Assembly: GCA_022072405.1 (NCBI GenBank)
Contig: JAJVHX010000013.1
Location: forward strand, 104,769-168,768
Reading direction: 5' to 3'
Source: Phycisphaerae bacterium
GTDB lineage: Bacteria; Planctomycetota; Phycisphaerae; UBA1845; CAIVHJ01
DNA: 64,000 nucleotides
This document shows, piece after piece, positions 51,992 to 60,925 of the stretch. Every line of letters begins with the position of its first letter. Positions within the stretch are counted from its first letter, which is position 1. The notes under the pieces were generated by a model that was not told the origin of the DNA, searched no databases, and was given only the letters and a program-made list of their open reading frames with translations. Both the position numbers and the translations under genes were made by a program.

Positions 51992-52825
51992 TTAGGCGGG
52001 GGCGGGTGCAGGTTTAGGTGGCGGTTGGGTCAGGCGGAACTGAATGAGCATACTCAGCAGGTAACCCGCCGCCAGGAACCCCAGCGTAACAAGCGGATGC
52101 TGCACAAGATTTTGCTCCCAGCCGGTGGGGGCGTAGCGCTCCGCCAGTACGGTGAGTCCGGTATATAGGACAGTCATGCCGACGAGCGCGCAGGAGAGGA
52201 TCAGGGCCAGTCGCGTCAGGGTGACGCCCAGAGCAAAGCCGATCACCAGCCCGCCCAGCACGATCCACAAACCCCGCTGTTCAACCTGCGGCTGATGCAG
52301 TTTGAATTGCGTGTAGAAACCAGTCAGATAACTGCGTAGCGTGGGATTCTTGTAGGACTCATTTTCCGCCACCGTTGGGATGGTGAAAACAGTCTGCTCT
52401 TCTGATACAAATCCCCGCCGAGTCTGTTCATAGGTTTTTAATTCCGACAGCAGCGGCTGATGAGCATAGAAGGCGCTGCCCGCTGCAGCGCAGACCAGTG
52501 CGACGGCCAACCCAACCCAGAAACGATGGAACAGATAACCCAGCAGGGCGAGGAAAACGAAACCGCCGATTCCACCCGCCACCATGTTAAGAGCATAGTG
52601 CTGCGCGATCTGGGCGCCGACGAGGAATCCCAGTCCGCCCGCCGCTGCACTGAGTATGCCGCGGGCATAACTCGAACCGAAAACACTGAGCAAGGCCCCC
52701 GCGGAGAGCAGCGTGACCGCGAACCAAAGCCCGGCCGGCAGATGCTCGCGCGGAACATAAAGCTGAATCAGTTCGCGCATCTGAGTGATGAACTGCAGTA
52801 GATGTTGGTTCAGTTCCTGGCTCAT
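51992..52825 (-). CDS. Polytopic membrane protein B (downstream of ftsQ)
   Basis: The 277-residue protein has two sets of transmembrane segments (LWFAVTLLSAGALLSVFGSSYA, VGLAVALVCAAAGSAFYA; then LWIVLGGLVIGFALGVTLTRL, LALILSCALVGMTVLYTG) separated by a polar region of about 60 residues. The C-terminus is Pro-rich. Its ATG follows directly after the ftsQ stop, so it is co-translated with it. Function unknown; related in style to the next gene. Confidence 0.7.
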   Translation of the reverse strand: MSQELNQHLLQFITQMRELIQLYVPREHLPAGLWFAVTLLSAGALLSVFGSSYARGILSAAAGGLGFLVGAQIAQHYALNMVAGGIGGFVFLALLGYLFHRFWVGLAVALVCAAAGSAFYAHQPLLSELKTYEQTRRGFVSEEQTVFTIPTVAENESYKNPTLRSYLTGFYTQFKLHQPQVEQRGLWIVLGGLVIGFALGVTLTRLALILSCALVGMTVLYTGLTVLAERYAPTGWEQNLVQHPLVTLGFLAAGYLLSMLIQFRLTQPPPKPAPAPA

Positions 52826-53683
52826 TCAATGTTCCTCTGACAGCGGACGACTGTTGCTCAGCACCGATTGTGTATCGGCTGGAATCACGATTCGATCCGG
52901 AAAGATACTGATATCGATTTGCGGATAGTGGGCGTCGATCCGGCCGGTATGCTGAAAGTTCTGGGCCAGCAGGCTTAATTTTTCAATGGTGCTGTTCTCT
53001 TCCATTTCTTCCCCCGGAGCCGATCCCCAGCTGATCCGGCTGCCCTGGTCCGTGATTAACAATAGCGGTGAGGCCTGTCGATCGCGTCGCCCCCCATAAT
53101 TATCTACTACAATCTTAGCCACCTGGCGATTATAAGTTTGTGAATTTATCATATTCGCCAAAAGCAATGCTCCGTGTAAATCGTTTCCAACCCACAATTT
53201 ACCTTCGCCTGGCGGCGCCATCTTCACTCCCTGCACCACCAGCCACTCCGGGTCATAGGTATATTCCCCGGGCAATCTGATACCTTCTTCGTCCACCAGA
53301 TAAAAATATTCGTCATGCTCCACGAGGAGCAGTGGTTGACGGTATTCACAATCGATTCGCACCAGACCCGGTTCCGGCTTGGTGATCATGCGCACGCTTT
53401 TGATCCAGCCATTCTTCAGCAGGTGTGCAGTGAGCTGGTCGCAGAGTGATTCATCGATCCAGGGGTGACCTACAAATTCGCTGATGTCGGCCAGCACCTG
53501 ATCGCGCAACGGCTGGGGCAGATTGAGCAGTTCGATGCGGGCGGGTTGTTGAAACGGGGGTTGCTGTTGATAGCGCGCTTCAAGATGATCCAATCCAAAC
53601 AGCGCCGCACCACCCACCACCAGCAGGAACAGATGGACCAGCGGGGCCAGTGATATATTGCCGCGTACGGTTGGCCCAGCCAT
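52826..53683 (-). CDS. ftsQ: FtsQ/DivIB-like cell division protein
   Basis: FtsQ links the FtsK/FtsL/FtsB part of the divisome in the periplasm. The 285-residue protein has one N-terminal transmembrane helix (LVHLFLLVVGGAALFGL) and a POTRA-like region around IELLNLPQPLRDQVLADI, then a beta domain with EHDEYFYLVDEEGIRLP. Sequence similarity is weak; the assignment relies largely on position after ddl in the dcw cluster. Its stop is immediately before the next ATG. Confidence 0.7.
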   Translation of the reverse strand: MAGPTVRGNISLAPLVHLFLLVVGGAALFGLDHLEARYQQQPPFQQPARIELLNLPQPLRDQVLADISEFVGHPWIDESLCDQLTAHLLKNGWIKSVRMITKPEPGLVRIDCEYRQPLLLVEHDEYFYLVDEEGIRLPGEYTYDPEWLVVQGVKMAPPGEGKLWVGNDLHGALLLANMINSQTYNRQVAKIVVDNYGGRRDRQASPLLLITDQGSRISWGSAPGEEMEENSTIEKLSLLAQNFQHTGRIDAHYPQIDISIFPDRIVIPADTQSVLSNSRPLSEEH

Positions 53684-53719
53684 ATCTACCTCTCCGTGCG
53701 GGTGGGCGTGAACCGCACC

Positions 53720-54721
53720 TCACGCCCCCTGGCCTCGGCGCAACGCCATTTCCACTATCCGCTGACACAATTGATCAAAACTGATCCCCACACGTTCGGC
53801 TGCTTTGGGCAGCAGCGAGTGGTCGGTGAAACCGGGAATGGTATTCACTTCCAGGGCGAAGGGTTGCAGCGTGCGTTGATCGATCATCCAATCCACGCGT
53901 GAGAAATCGCGGCCATCTACGGCCCGGAAGGCCTGCAGACTGAGTTGCTGTACTTTCTCCAGCAGTTCCGCCGGCAGGTCGATATCAAATAAATACTCGG
54001 TGGTGTCCACCAGATATTTGGCGGTGTAATCGTAAAATTCCCGCGGGGTACGGATTTCGCAGACCGGCAAGGCCAGATCACCCAGAATCCCCACCGTCAG
54101 TTCCCGCCCGCGGATGTATTCTTCGATCAGGCAACTGCCATATTTATGCACTACACGTTGTAACGCGGATTGAAAGCCGAAGGCATCACGGACGATGCAG
54201 GTATCAACGCTGCTGCCCTGGTCGATCGGCTTGATTACCACCGGCAGTTTCCAGCCATTATGGATGCGGTTGATATTTTCGCGCGTCACCACTTCATATC
54301 CCGGAGTGGGGACGCCCAGCCGGATAAACTGCTCCTTGGAGGCGACCTTGTTCATGGCTTGGCGGGAAGCAGCAGCACTCGAACCCACGTAGCGAATCCC
54401 GCGCTCTTCGAGAATCTGCTGCAGTTGGCCATCCTCACCGAACGTGCCGTGCAGGGCGATGAACACCAGATCAGCGGGAATCGTCAGTGCTTTGAGATTG
54501 TCGGGAGAGATATCCGCCCGATATACCCGGTGGCCCAATCGCTCCAAAGCAGCCGCCACGGCTGTACCGCTCTTGATGCTCACTTCCCGCTCGCTGCTGG
54601 GGCCGCCCAGCAGCACGGTGATGTCATAAACCTGCTTCGAGGTATGGAGCGGGGTGGTGTTCATGGTCAAAGCTTGAGCTTCCGTCAGCGACTTCCGTGC
54701 CGCCATTGAAATCGGGGCCAT
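53720..54721 (-). CDS. ddl: D-alanine-D-alanine ligase
   Basis: Ddl joins two D-Ala for the peptidoglycan stem. The 333-residue ATP-grasp enzyme has VLLGGPSSEREVSIKSG, then LPVVIKPIDQGSSVD (ATP-binding lysine), the family motif RVDWMIDQRTLQPFALEVN and NTIPGFTDHSLLPKAAERVG at the end. The ATG follows GAGGAG. The gene lies 24 bp after murB, in the usual dcw order. It adds a short N-terminal extension of about 25 residues. Confidence 0.96.
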   Translation of the reverse strand: MAPISMAARKSLTEAQALTMNTTPLHTSKQVYDITVLLGGPSSEREVSIKSGTAVAAALERLGHRVYRADISPDNLKALTIPADLVFIALHGTFGEDGQLQQILEERGIRYVGSSAAASRQAMNKVASKEQFIRLGVPTPGYEVVTRENINRIHNGWKLPVVIKPIDQGSSVDTCIVRDAFGFQSALQRVVHKYGSCLIEEYIRGRELTVGILGDLALPVCEIRTPREFYDYTAKYLVDTTEYLFDIDLPAELLEKVQQLSLQAFRAVDGRDFSRVDWMIDQRTLQPFALEVNTIPGFTDHSLLPKAAERVGISFDQLCQRIVEMALRRGQGA

Positions 54722-54745
54722 GGTCTCTCCTCACCATTGGTGTCG

Positions 54746-55642
54746 TTACCAGACATCTATTTCCGTTTCCAGTCGGACGTCAAATTTATCGTGAACCTGA
54801 TGTTGAATATGATCAATCAGCGTCAGGATATCCGCCGAAGTGGTTTGTGGATCGGCGGTGATGAAATTGGCATGCATCGGTGAAACCGTCGCCCCGCCGA
54901 TACTCATTCCCTTCAATCCGGCCCGTTCAATCAGTTGACCGGCGAACAGACCCGGTGGATTTTTAAACGTGCAGCCGGCGTTATTACGCGTAAAAGGCTG
55001 GGTCGCTTTCTTGTAATCCCATATTTCGCGGTAGCGGTGATTGAGCAGCTCCGCATCGGCCGTGTGCAGCTCAAAGGTCGCTTCCAGCACGATGGTATTA
55101 GCCAGATTGCTGTGGCGATAGGAGAAGATCAGTTGCCGACGATCCCATTCCGCCGGTCGGCCTGCTTCATCGATCAGGCGGACGCTGACCACACTCTGGC
55201 TGATTTCACCAAATTTGCCGCCGGCGTTCATCCGCAACGCTCCGCCCACTGAACCGGGGATGCCTGCCAGAAATTCCAGCCCCGCCAGGTTTCGATGAAC
55301 CGTCAGCCGGATCAGATCCGTCAGATCCGTACTCGCACCCGCTCGGACGCCGGGTGGTTCAAAGTGCACCTGCCCGAAGGCCTGTTTATCCAGTTGTATA
55401 ACGACACCTTCAAAACCTTCATCACGCACCAGTACATTCGCCCCGACCCCCAGCACTTTCAGCGGTAATTGCTCCTGCCGGCAACGCTGCACGAGTTCGC
55501 GCACCTGCTCGACCGAGATCGGGCGGCAGAGATAGCGCGCCGGACCGCCCAGACGGTACCAGGTGCGTTCCCGCAGCGAGACGTTCTCTTCAGTGATGGC
55601 TTCGAATCCGTGATACCATTTCATGGGCGACTTTCCATACAT
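54746..55642 (-). CDS. murB: UDP-N-acetylmuramate dehydrogenase
   Basis: MurB reduces UDP-GlcNAc-enolpyruvate to UDP-MurNAc with NADPH and FAD. Key features: GVGANVLVRDEGFEG (FAD loop), LAGIPGSVGGALRMNAG, the Ser of NNAGCTFKNP (proton donor region) and the C-terminal ETEIDVW with the catalytic Glu. Of 298 residues, it fits the smaller type. It overlaps murC by 53 bp from ATG 55642; the ATG at 55624 is the alternative. Confidence 0.95.
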   Translation of the reverse strand: MYGKSPMKWYHGFEAITEENVSLRERTWYRLGGPARYLCRPISVEQVRELVQRCRQEQLPLKVLGVGANVLVRDEGFEGVVIQLDKQAFGQVHFEPPGVRAGASTDLTDLIRLTVHRNLAGLEFLAGIPGSVGGALRMNAGGKFGEISQSVVSVRLIDEAGRPAEWDRRQLIFSYRHSNLANTIVLEATFELHTADAELLNHRYREIWDYKKATQPFTRNNAGCTFKNPPGLFAGQLIERAGLKGMSIGGATVSPMHANFITADPQTTSADILTLIDHIQHQVHDKFDVRLETEIDVW

Positions 55643-57029
55643 CGCCGGCCCCCATGGTGATCACCACGTCGCCGGGTTGGGTCTGACCTGCCAGAAAATC
55701 GGCAATATCCTGCAAGTTGGGAATATAGTGGGCCTGGTTATGACCCTGGTGCTGAATGCGCTCCACCAGATCGCGACTGGATATTAACTGACGTTCCACC
55801 TCGGAATCACGCACAAAATAAATATCGGGCACCACCACCTCATCCGCCAGTTGGAAGCTGTCGGCAAAATCGTTGAGGAAGAAGCGCGTGCGGGAATGTT
55901 GATGCGGCTGGAAGATAACCCACAACCGTTCGGGCAGGTAGCGTTGACGCACCGCCGCCAGACTGGCGCGGATCTCCGCCGGATGGTGCGCATAGTCGTC
56001 GAGAATTGTGACGCCGTTGCATTCCCCGAGATAGGAGAGCCGCCGCCCCGCACCGGTAAAACTGCCGACATGTTGCAGGATATCGGGAAGAGCGGCTCCG
56101 CAGTGTTCCGCGAGCGCCATCGCCGCCAGCGCATTATAGACATTATGTCGACCGGGAATACTTAGCGTTACTCGGCCGAGTGCTTGCTGATGATGGCGGA
56201 CCACAAAGCTGGGTAAACCATCCACCCAATGCAAATCACTCGCCTGCCAATCGGCCTGCTGATGAAATCCGAAGCTCATCCGCTCTCCGCGAATCGCCGC
56301 CGTGATGCGCTGCGTGGCGAGATCATCCTGATTGAGCAGCACCAACCCGTCATCCGGTACCTGGGCCACGAACTGACTGAACACCTCAATGATATGTTCC
56401 AGATCGCGGAAATAATCGAGATGATCTTCATCAATATTCAACACCGCCGCCGTCTGCGGGGCGAAGTTCAGAAAAGAGGAATCGTATTCGCAGGCTTCGA
56501 CCACAAAGTGATCACCATGACCGGCAGCGGATGCTCCACCCAGCTGCGTCACCTCCGCTCCGACTACAAAACTCGGATCCAGCCCGCACTGTTTGCCGAG
56601 GTAAGCGGTCCAGGCGGTGGTCGTGCTCTTGCCATGCGTACCCGCCACCGCCACGCCGCGCTTGAATTTCATGATCAGACCAAGCAACTGGGAATATTTG
56701 ATGACCGGTTTACCTTTGGCTCGCGCCGCCAGTACCTCCGGATTATCCGCCGGAACCGCGGCACTGATGACTACCAGGGCGGCATCGTCGGCCAGATTAC
56801 GATGATCATGACCGATGTAGATGGTGGCTCCGGCGCCGCTTAGCTGCTGCAGAATCGGTGACTCCTGATGATCCGATCCGGTCACCCTGGCGCCATGCTG
56901 CAGCAGCAGCCGCGCTGCTCCGCTCATACCGCTGCCGCCGACACCGATGAGGTGCACGTTGCGATGACGCAGTGATATTTCGTCCAGAGCAATACCGCTC
57001 AGAGCCTGGTTAGTGGGCAGTTGGGTCAT
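55590..57029 (-). CDS. murC: UDP-N-acetylmuramate-L-alanine ligase
   Basis: MurC adds L-Ala to UDP-MurNAc. The 479-residue product has the N-terminal UDP-binding motif VHLIGVGGSGMSGAARLL, the P-loop AGTHGKSTTTAW and DDYAHHPAEIRA in the C-terminal domain. The start ATG 57029 follows GAGGAATTC. Upstream is a 260-bp gap to murG with no convincing gene. It is followed directly by murB. Confidence 0.96.
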   Translation of the reverse strand: MTQLPTNQALSGIALDEISLRHRNVHLIGVGGSGMSGAARLLLQHGARVTGSDHQESPILQQLSGAGATIYIGHDHRNLADDAALVVISAAVPADNPEVLAARAKGKPVIKYSQLLGLIMKFKRGVAVAGTHGKSTTTAWTAYLGKQCGLDPSFVVGAEVTQLGGASAAGHGDHFVVEACEYDSSFLNFAPQTAAVLNIDEDHLDYFRDLEHIIEVFSQFVAQVPDDGLVLLNQDDLATQRITAAIRGERMSFGFHQQADWQASDLHWVDGLPSFVVRHHQQALGRVTLSIPGRHNVYNALAAMALAEHCGAALPDILQHVGSFTGAGRRLSYLGECNGVTILDDYAHHPAEIRASLAAVRQRYLPERLWVIFQPHQHSRTRFFLNDFADSFQLADEVVVPDIYFVRDSEVERQLISSRDLVERIQHQGHNQAHYIPNLQDIADFLAGQTQPGDVVITMGAGDVWKVAHEMVSRIRSHH

Positions 57030-57292
57030 GAATTCCTCAGTATCCGACCGAGCGCGCCGTAACAATCGGAACTAATATAACAACCCGGCGAGAGGTTGTC
57101 GCACATGAAATCCATTTTTCATGTAGCCCGCAACAACCAGCTGGGTCAGGAGGGCGGCCCAACACTTGCTTACCGCTTTATCTGCAACCGTGGGCACCGC
57201 CGTGAATACCGCGCTGGAGTAAATATCGGCATAGCCGATCATTTGGCTCGATGGAAACACGCAGTGCCGGATGTAGATATTGAGCGGACCGC

Positions 57293-58393
57293 TCAGATCA
57301 GTAATTGCTGCGCGATGGTTTCAGCAGCGCGATTCGGTGGAAGTTGGCGCAGTGCATCACGCCTGCGCGATAGAGCCTGTTCGTTACTCATCAGCGGTAA
57401 CAAAGTGGTGCGGAGTTGCGCGGCATTACCATTCGTTTCACGCGTATCTTCGAGCAGTAATCCACCGCCAGCCTCACAGATCATCTGGGCGTTGTATTTT
57501 TGATGTTGATCACGATGATAGGGGTAGGGCAGATAGATGGCAGGTGTACAGGTGGCCGTCAGCTCCGCCACGGTCACTGCTCCGGCGCGGGCGATGGCCA
57601 GGTCGGCCAGTTTCAATACCGCCGGCATCTGGTGTGTGAAAGCACCGACCCAGGCAGTCAGTCCAGCAGCTTGATAGGCCAGTTGCAACTGCTCCACATC
57701 ATCTGCTCCACAAATGTGAATAAATTGCCATTCGCTGAACTGGCGAAATTCCGGGATCAGTAACTCTATGGCAGCGTTGATGCTGCGTGCTCCAAGACTG
57801 GCCCCGGTGATCATCAGGGTTTTTCGGTCAGGTTGCAGGCCGAAAATCTCGTGCTCCGTTCCGGTGGTGGGGCTGAAAAGCTCCGAGCGCAGCGGACAAC
57901 CGACGACTTGCACGCAGTCTGGTTGGGAAAAATATTGGCGGGATGATTCCCACTGACAGAAAATCGCACGAACTTGACGGGCGAGATGGCGGTTGGCTCG
58001 GCCGGGTACCGCGTCGGGGTTCAGCAGATAGCAGGGTATCCCCATTTGCGAACCCGTCACGACTGCTGGTCCGGAACCGTAGCCGCCGGTGCCCAGAATA
58101 GCCGTGGGCCGACGAGTTGAAAAATATTTTCGGCATAATAAGCGTGAGGCACGCCACGCCCGGAGAAATCCGGGGATTTTCAATGGATGTTTCGTGAATG
58201 GTCGAACAGGCTGCGATGTATAACGCTGCCCGTTTTTTTCGAGGATACTGCGATCCACTTCTTTATTCGTGCAGAAAAACTCACAGCTGACGTCGGGGAA
58301 ATGATCTCGAAGATACTCGACGATCGCGAGTGCGGGATAGAGATGACCACCCGTTCCACCGCCGGCAATGATGATGTGGGGTACCGTGGCCAT
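57293..58393 (-). CDS. murG: Lipid II synthase (UDP-GlcNAc transferase)
   Basis: MurG transfers GlcNAc to lipid I to form lipid II at the inner face of the membrane. The product of 366 residues starts MATVPHIIIAGGGTGGHLYPALA, the conserved G-loop, and carries the second G-loop-like ITGASLGARSINAA and GAVTVAELTATCTPAIYLPYP in the donor-binding half. Start ATG 58393, two bases after the ftsW stop. The frame is open for 30 codons upstream as part of ftsW. Confidence 0.96.
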   Translation of the reverse strand: MATVPHIIIAGGGTGGHLYPALAIVEYLRDHFPDVSCEFFCTNKEVDRSILEKNGQRYTSQPVRPFTKHPLKIPGFLRAWRASRLLCRKYFSTRRPTAILGTGGYGSGPAVVTGSQMGIPCYLLNPDAVPGRANRHLARQVRAIFCQWESSRQYFSQPDCVQVVGCPLRSELFSPTTGTEHEIFGLQPDRKTLMITGASLGARSINAAIELLIPEFRQFSEWQFIHICGADDVEQLQLAYQAAGLTAWVGAFTHQMPAVLKLADLAIARAGAVTVAELTATCTPAIYLPYPYHRDQHQKYNAQMICEAGGGLLLEDTRETNGNAAQLRTTLLPLMSNEQALSRRRDALRQLPPNRAAETIAQQLLI

Positions 58394-58394
58394 T

Positions 58395-59657
58395 TTATTC
58401 GCCTGTATTATCCAGACGCGGATGGCGGGCGATGGAGGCGAGGAAACCCACGGTGATGGAATAAAAGAGAACGCCCGATCCACCGGCAGAAATAAAGGGT
58501 AGAGAAATACCCTTTGTAGGTACAGAAACCGTCACTACAGCGATATTCATGGCAGCCTGCACCCCGATCATCATGGTGATGCCCAAGGCCAGCAATTTAC
58601 CGAAACGCGTCTGGGCGCGCAACATCGTCCACCAACCCAACAGGGCCAGCAGCACAAATAAACCGAGCACCACCCAGCCGCCTATTAGGCCCATCTCCTC
58701 GATCAGCAGGGCGTAGACGAAATCGGTCTGGGCTTCGGGCAGGTATCCGAACTTCTGCGTGCCCGCACCCAGTCCTTCGCCCCACCAGCCGCCGGCGGCA
58801 ATGGCGATCAATGACTGGATCACATGATAGCCGCTGCCCAGCGGATCAGCCCAGATGTCCTGGTAGCTGGCGATCCGCTCCAACCGGTAGGGTTTCACCA
58901 GGATCATGCCGACAAAACCCGCCAACCCGGGTAGCGCCAACAACCCGGCATGCCACCAGCGCGCCCCATTGGCCAATATCAGAATACCGCCCACCAGTAC
59001 CACGAGGGCAGCCGTTCCCAGGTCTTCCGGGACGATCAATCCTGCTAATAACCCGATGATCAATACAGCCGGAATAATACCTTTCCAGAACTGCGACATG
59101 ATCTGATGGCGATAACTGAGCCATGCCGCCATGAAAAGCAATGTGACCAGCTTGGCTAGTTCCGACGGCTGAAATCCGATGCCCAGGGATGCAGGTCCCA
59201 GCATCAGCCACCGTCGTGCCCCGTTTCGTTCCACGCCTACTCCGGGAATCAATACCGCCAGCAGGCAGCCAACCATCAGCACCATCAACCAGCAAACCGG
59301 CTCTCGCAGCCAAGCGCGTTCGTCCGTGTTTAGTACCCGTCCGTCCTTACTCAGCTTCAATTCCGCACCCCGCCATCGCCAACGATGGTAGCCGAATTGA
59401 TAGGCGATGCCCATGGCTAGTAAACCCAACAACGTAAAAGCCGTTTGGCGCACAGCGGTTGATCTGATGGGGTTTTCCGGCCAATAATTGTTATCCAGTC
59501 GGGCGGTACTCGAAAAAACCATGATCACGCCGATAGCCATCAGCGCCGCCGCCGTAACCAGGATCAGGCTGCTCAGCACATTGCTTTCCGCTCGCGCCGC
59601 CGGTACAGTTCGTTGATCAACGGGTCGTTCAAAGAGCAATCCCTGCATCTGCGACAT
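58395..59657 (-). CDS. ftsW: FtsW/RodA/SpoVE family lipid II polymerase
   Basis: A SEDS glycosyltransferase polymerises lipid II at the septum. The 420-residue protein has about ten transmembrane helices; conserved blocks are FSSTARLDN, GARRWLMLGPASLGIGFQPSELAKL, VPEDLGTAALV, and VSVPTKGISLPFISAGGSGVLF. A longer polar insert lies after the second helix. It occupies the place normally taken after murD, but the preceding gene is mraY, with a 113-bp gap. Confidence 0.95.
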   Translation of the reverse strand: MSQMQGLLFERPVDQRTVPAARAESNVLSSLILVTAAALMAIGVIMVFSSTARLDNNYWPENPIRSTAVRQTAFTLLGLLAMGIAYQFGYHRWRWRGAELKLSKDGRVLNTDERAWLREPVCWLMVLMVGCLLAVLIPGVGVERNGARRWLMLGPASLGIGFQPSELAKLVTLLFMAAWLSYRHQIMSQFWKGIIPAVLIIGLLAGLIVPEDLGTAALVVLVGGILILANGARWWHAGLLALPGLAGFVGMILVKPYRLERIASYQDIWADPLGSGYHVIQSLIAIAAGGWWGEGLGAGTQKFGYLPEAQTDFVYALLIEEMGLIGGWVVLGLFVLLALLGWWTMLRAQTRFGKLLALGITMMIGVQAAMNIAVVTVSVPTKGISLPFISAGGSGVLFYSITVGFLASIARHPRLDNTGE

Positions 59658-59700
59658 AAGACTTCCTCGACCTCTATCAATCGTCTGTTATCAATAGAGC

Positions 59701-59718
59701 CGCAGACTTCAGCCTGCG
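59701..59718. repeat. Short palindromic sequence in the mraY-ftsW gap
   Basis: CGCAGACTTCAGCCTGCG is a near-perfect palindrome. It sits in the 113-bp gap between mraY and ftsW where murD is found in canonical clusters. This could be a repeat of the REP type. Confidence 0.5.
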
Positions 59719-59770
59719 CGAACGGACAGGTGCGCTTTACACCTCGTCTCTTGGGTTTCAGGAATGATGC

Positions 59771-60922
59771 TCATCGCAACTTCAGACTCGCCAGGGCGAG
59801 TCCGGCGAAAACCGCCGCCAGCAGCCAGAAGCGCGTCACCACCTGCGTTTCATGCCAGCCCGACAGATGAAAATGGTGGTGAATCGGCGCCACTCGGAAA
59901 ATACGTTTGCCGCCGGTCAGTTTGAAATAACCCACCTGCATGATTACGGAGGCAGCTTCGATCACAAAAACTCCGCCCACAATCAGCAGCATCAGTTCTT
60001 GCCGGGTCACAATGGCGACGTAACCCATCAATCCGCCCAGCGGCAGGGAACCGGCATCGCCCATGAAAACCTTGGCGGGATGGCAGTTGTACCAGAGGAA
60101 GCCCATGCACGATCCCACCACCGCTCCGCAGGTAATCGCCAATTCGCCGCTGTGGGGCACATGGGGCAGCAACAGCCGCGCCGCCCATTCATGATCACCG
60201 ACAATAAAGGCCAGAATCATGAAGAAAAATCCGCACAGGATGGTACAACCCGAAGCCAGGCCATCCATGCCGTCGGTCAGGTTGACGGCGTTGGAAGTGG
60301 CGGTGATCACCAGCAGGGCGATGACCATGAACGCTCCGACGCTCAGCACCAGGCCATGCTTATAGAAGGGGACCGCCAGAATCTTGTACGCTTCGAAGCT
60401 TTGCCCCGGGTCCAGCGGGCCGCTGATATTCAGAATGGCGAAATTGCTCTGGCCATGGCGATAGGTGAAATAACCCAGCAGGACCCCCAGCCCGATCTGG
60501 AAAAGCAGCTTCTCATACATCTTCAGCCCGTCGCGCGAACCGCTGCGCCGGCTGGCCGTCAACTTGAAATAGTCGTCTATTCCGCCCAGGGCGGTGAGCC
60601 AGATCATACCGAACACCGCCATATAGATATAGTAATTGTCCCAGCGGGCCAGCAGCAGCGTGCTCAACAAAGTGACGCCCATGATCAAGATGCCGCCCAT
60701 GGTCGGGACGTTGGCTTTGGTCTTCATCAGTTCGTTCAGATCGGCATGATCGAACTCGGGATGATCGCCCATCTTCAGCTTAGCCAGCACCCGGATGGTG
60801 CGTGGCCCCCACCAGATCACTAGAAAAAAAGAGAGCAGTATCGCGCAGGAGGCTCGAAACAACACGCTGGCGTAAGCGTAGGGAACTCCATCAGTCAGCC
60901 AATAGAACAGGTGGTAGAGCAC
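59771..60922 (-). CDS. mraY: Phospho-N-acetylmuramoyl-pentapeptide-transferase
   Basis: MraY transfers phospho-MurNAc-pentapeptide to undecaprenyl phosphate, giving lipid I. The 383-residue membrane protein has ten helices and the motifs KANVPTMGGILI, ALGGIDDYFKL (Asp pair), NAVNLTDGMDGLASG and VFMGDAGSLPLGGLMG, plus APIHHHFHLSGWHE near the end. The start is GTG at 60922, four bases after the murF stop. Typical family length is 360, so it carries small insertions. Confidence 0.97.
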   Translation of the reverse strand: MLYHLFYWLTDGVPYAYASVLFRASCAILLSFFLVIWWGPRTIRVLAKLKMGDHPEFDHADLNELMKTKANVPTMGGILIMGVTLLSTLLLARWDNYYIYMAVFGMIWLTALGGIDDYFKLTASRRSGSRDGLKMYEKLLFQIGLGVLLGYFTYRHGQSNFAILNISGPLDPGQSFEAYKILAVPFYKHGLVLSVGAFMVIALLVITATSNAVNLTDGMDGLASGCTILCGFFFMILAFIVGDHEWAARLLLPHVPHSGELAITCGAVVGSCMGFLWYNCHPAKVFMGDAGSLPLGGLMGYVAIVTRQELMLLIVGGVFVIEAASVIMQVGYFKLTGGKRIFRVAPIHHHFHLSGWHETQVVTRFWLLAAVFAGLALASLKLR

Positions 60923-60925
60923 GTT

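Noticed and set aside
57072..57260. 62-codon frame in the murC-murG gap
   Set aside because: No Shine-Dalgarno, no recognisable motif. The gap is reported as without a convincing gene.
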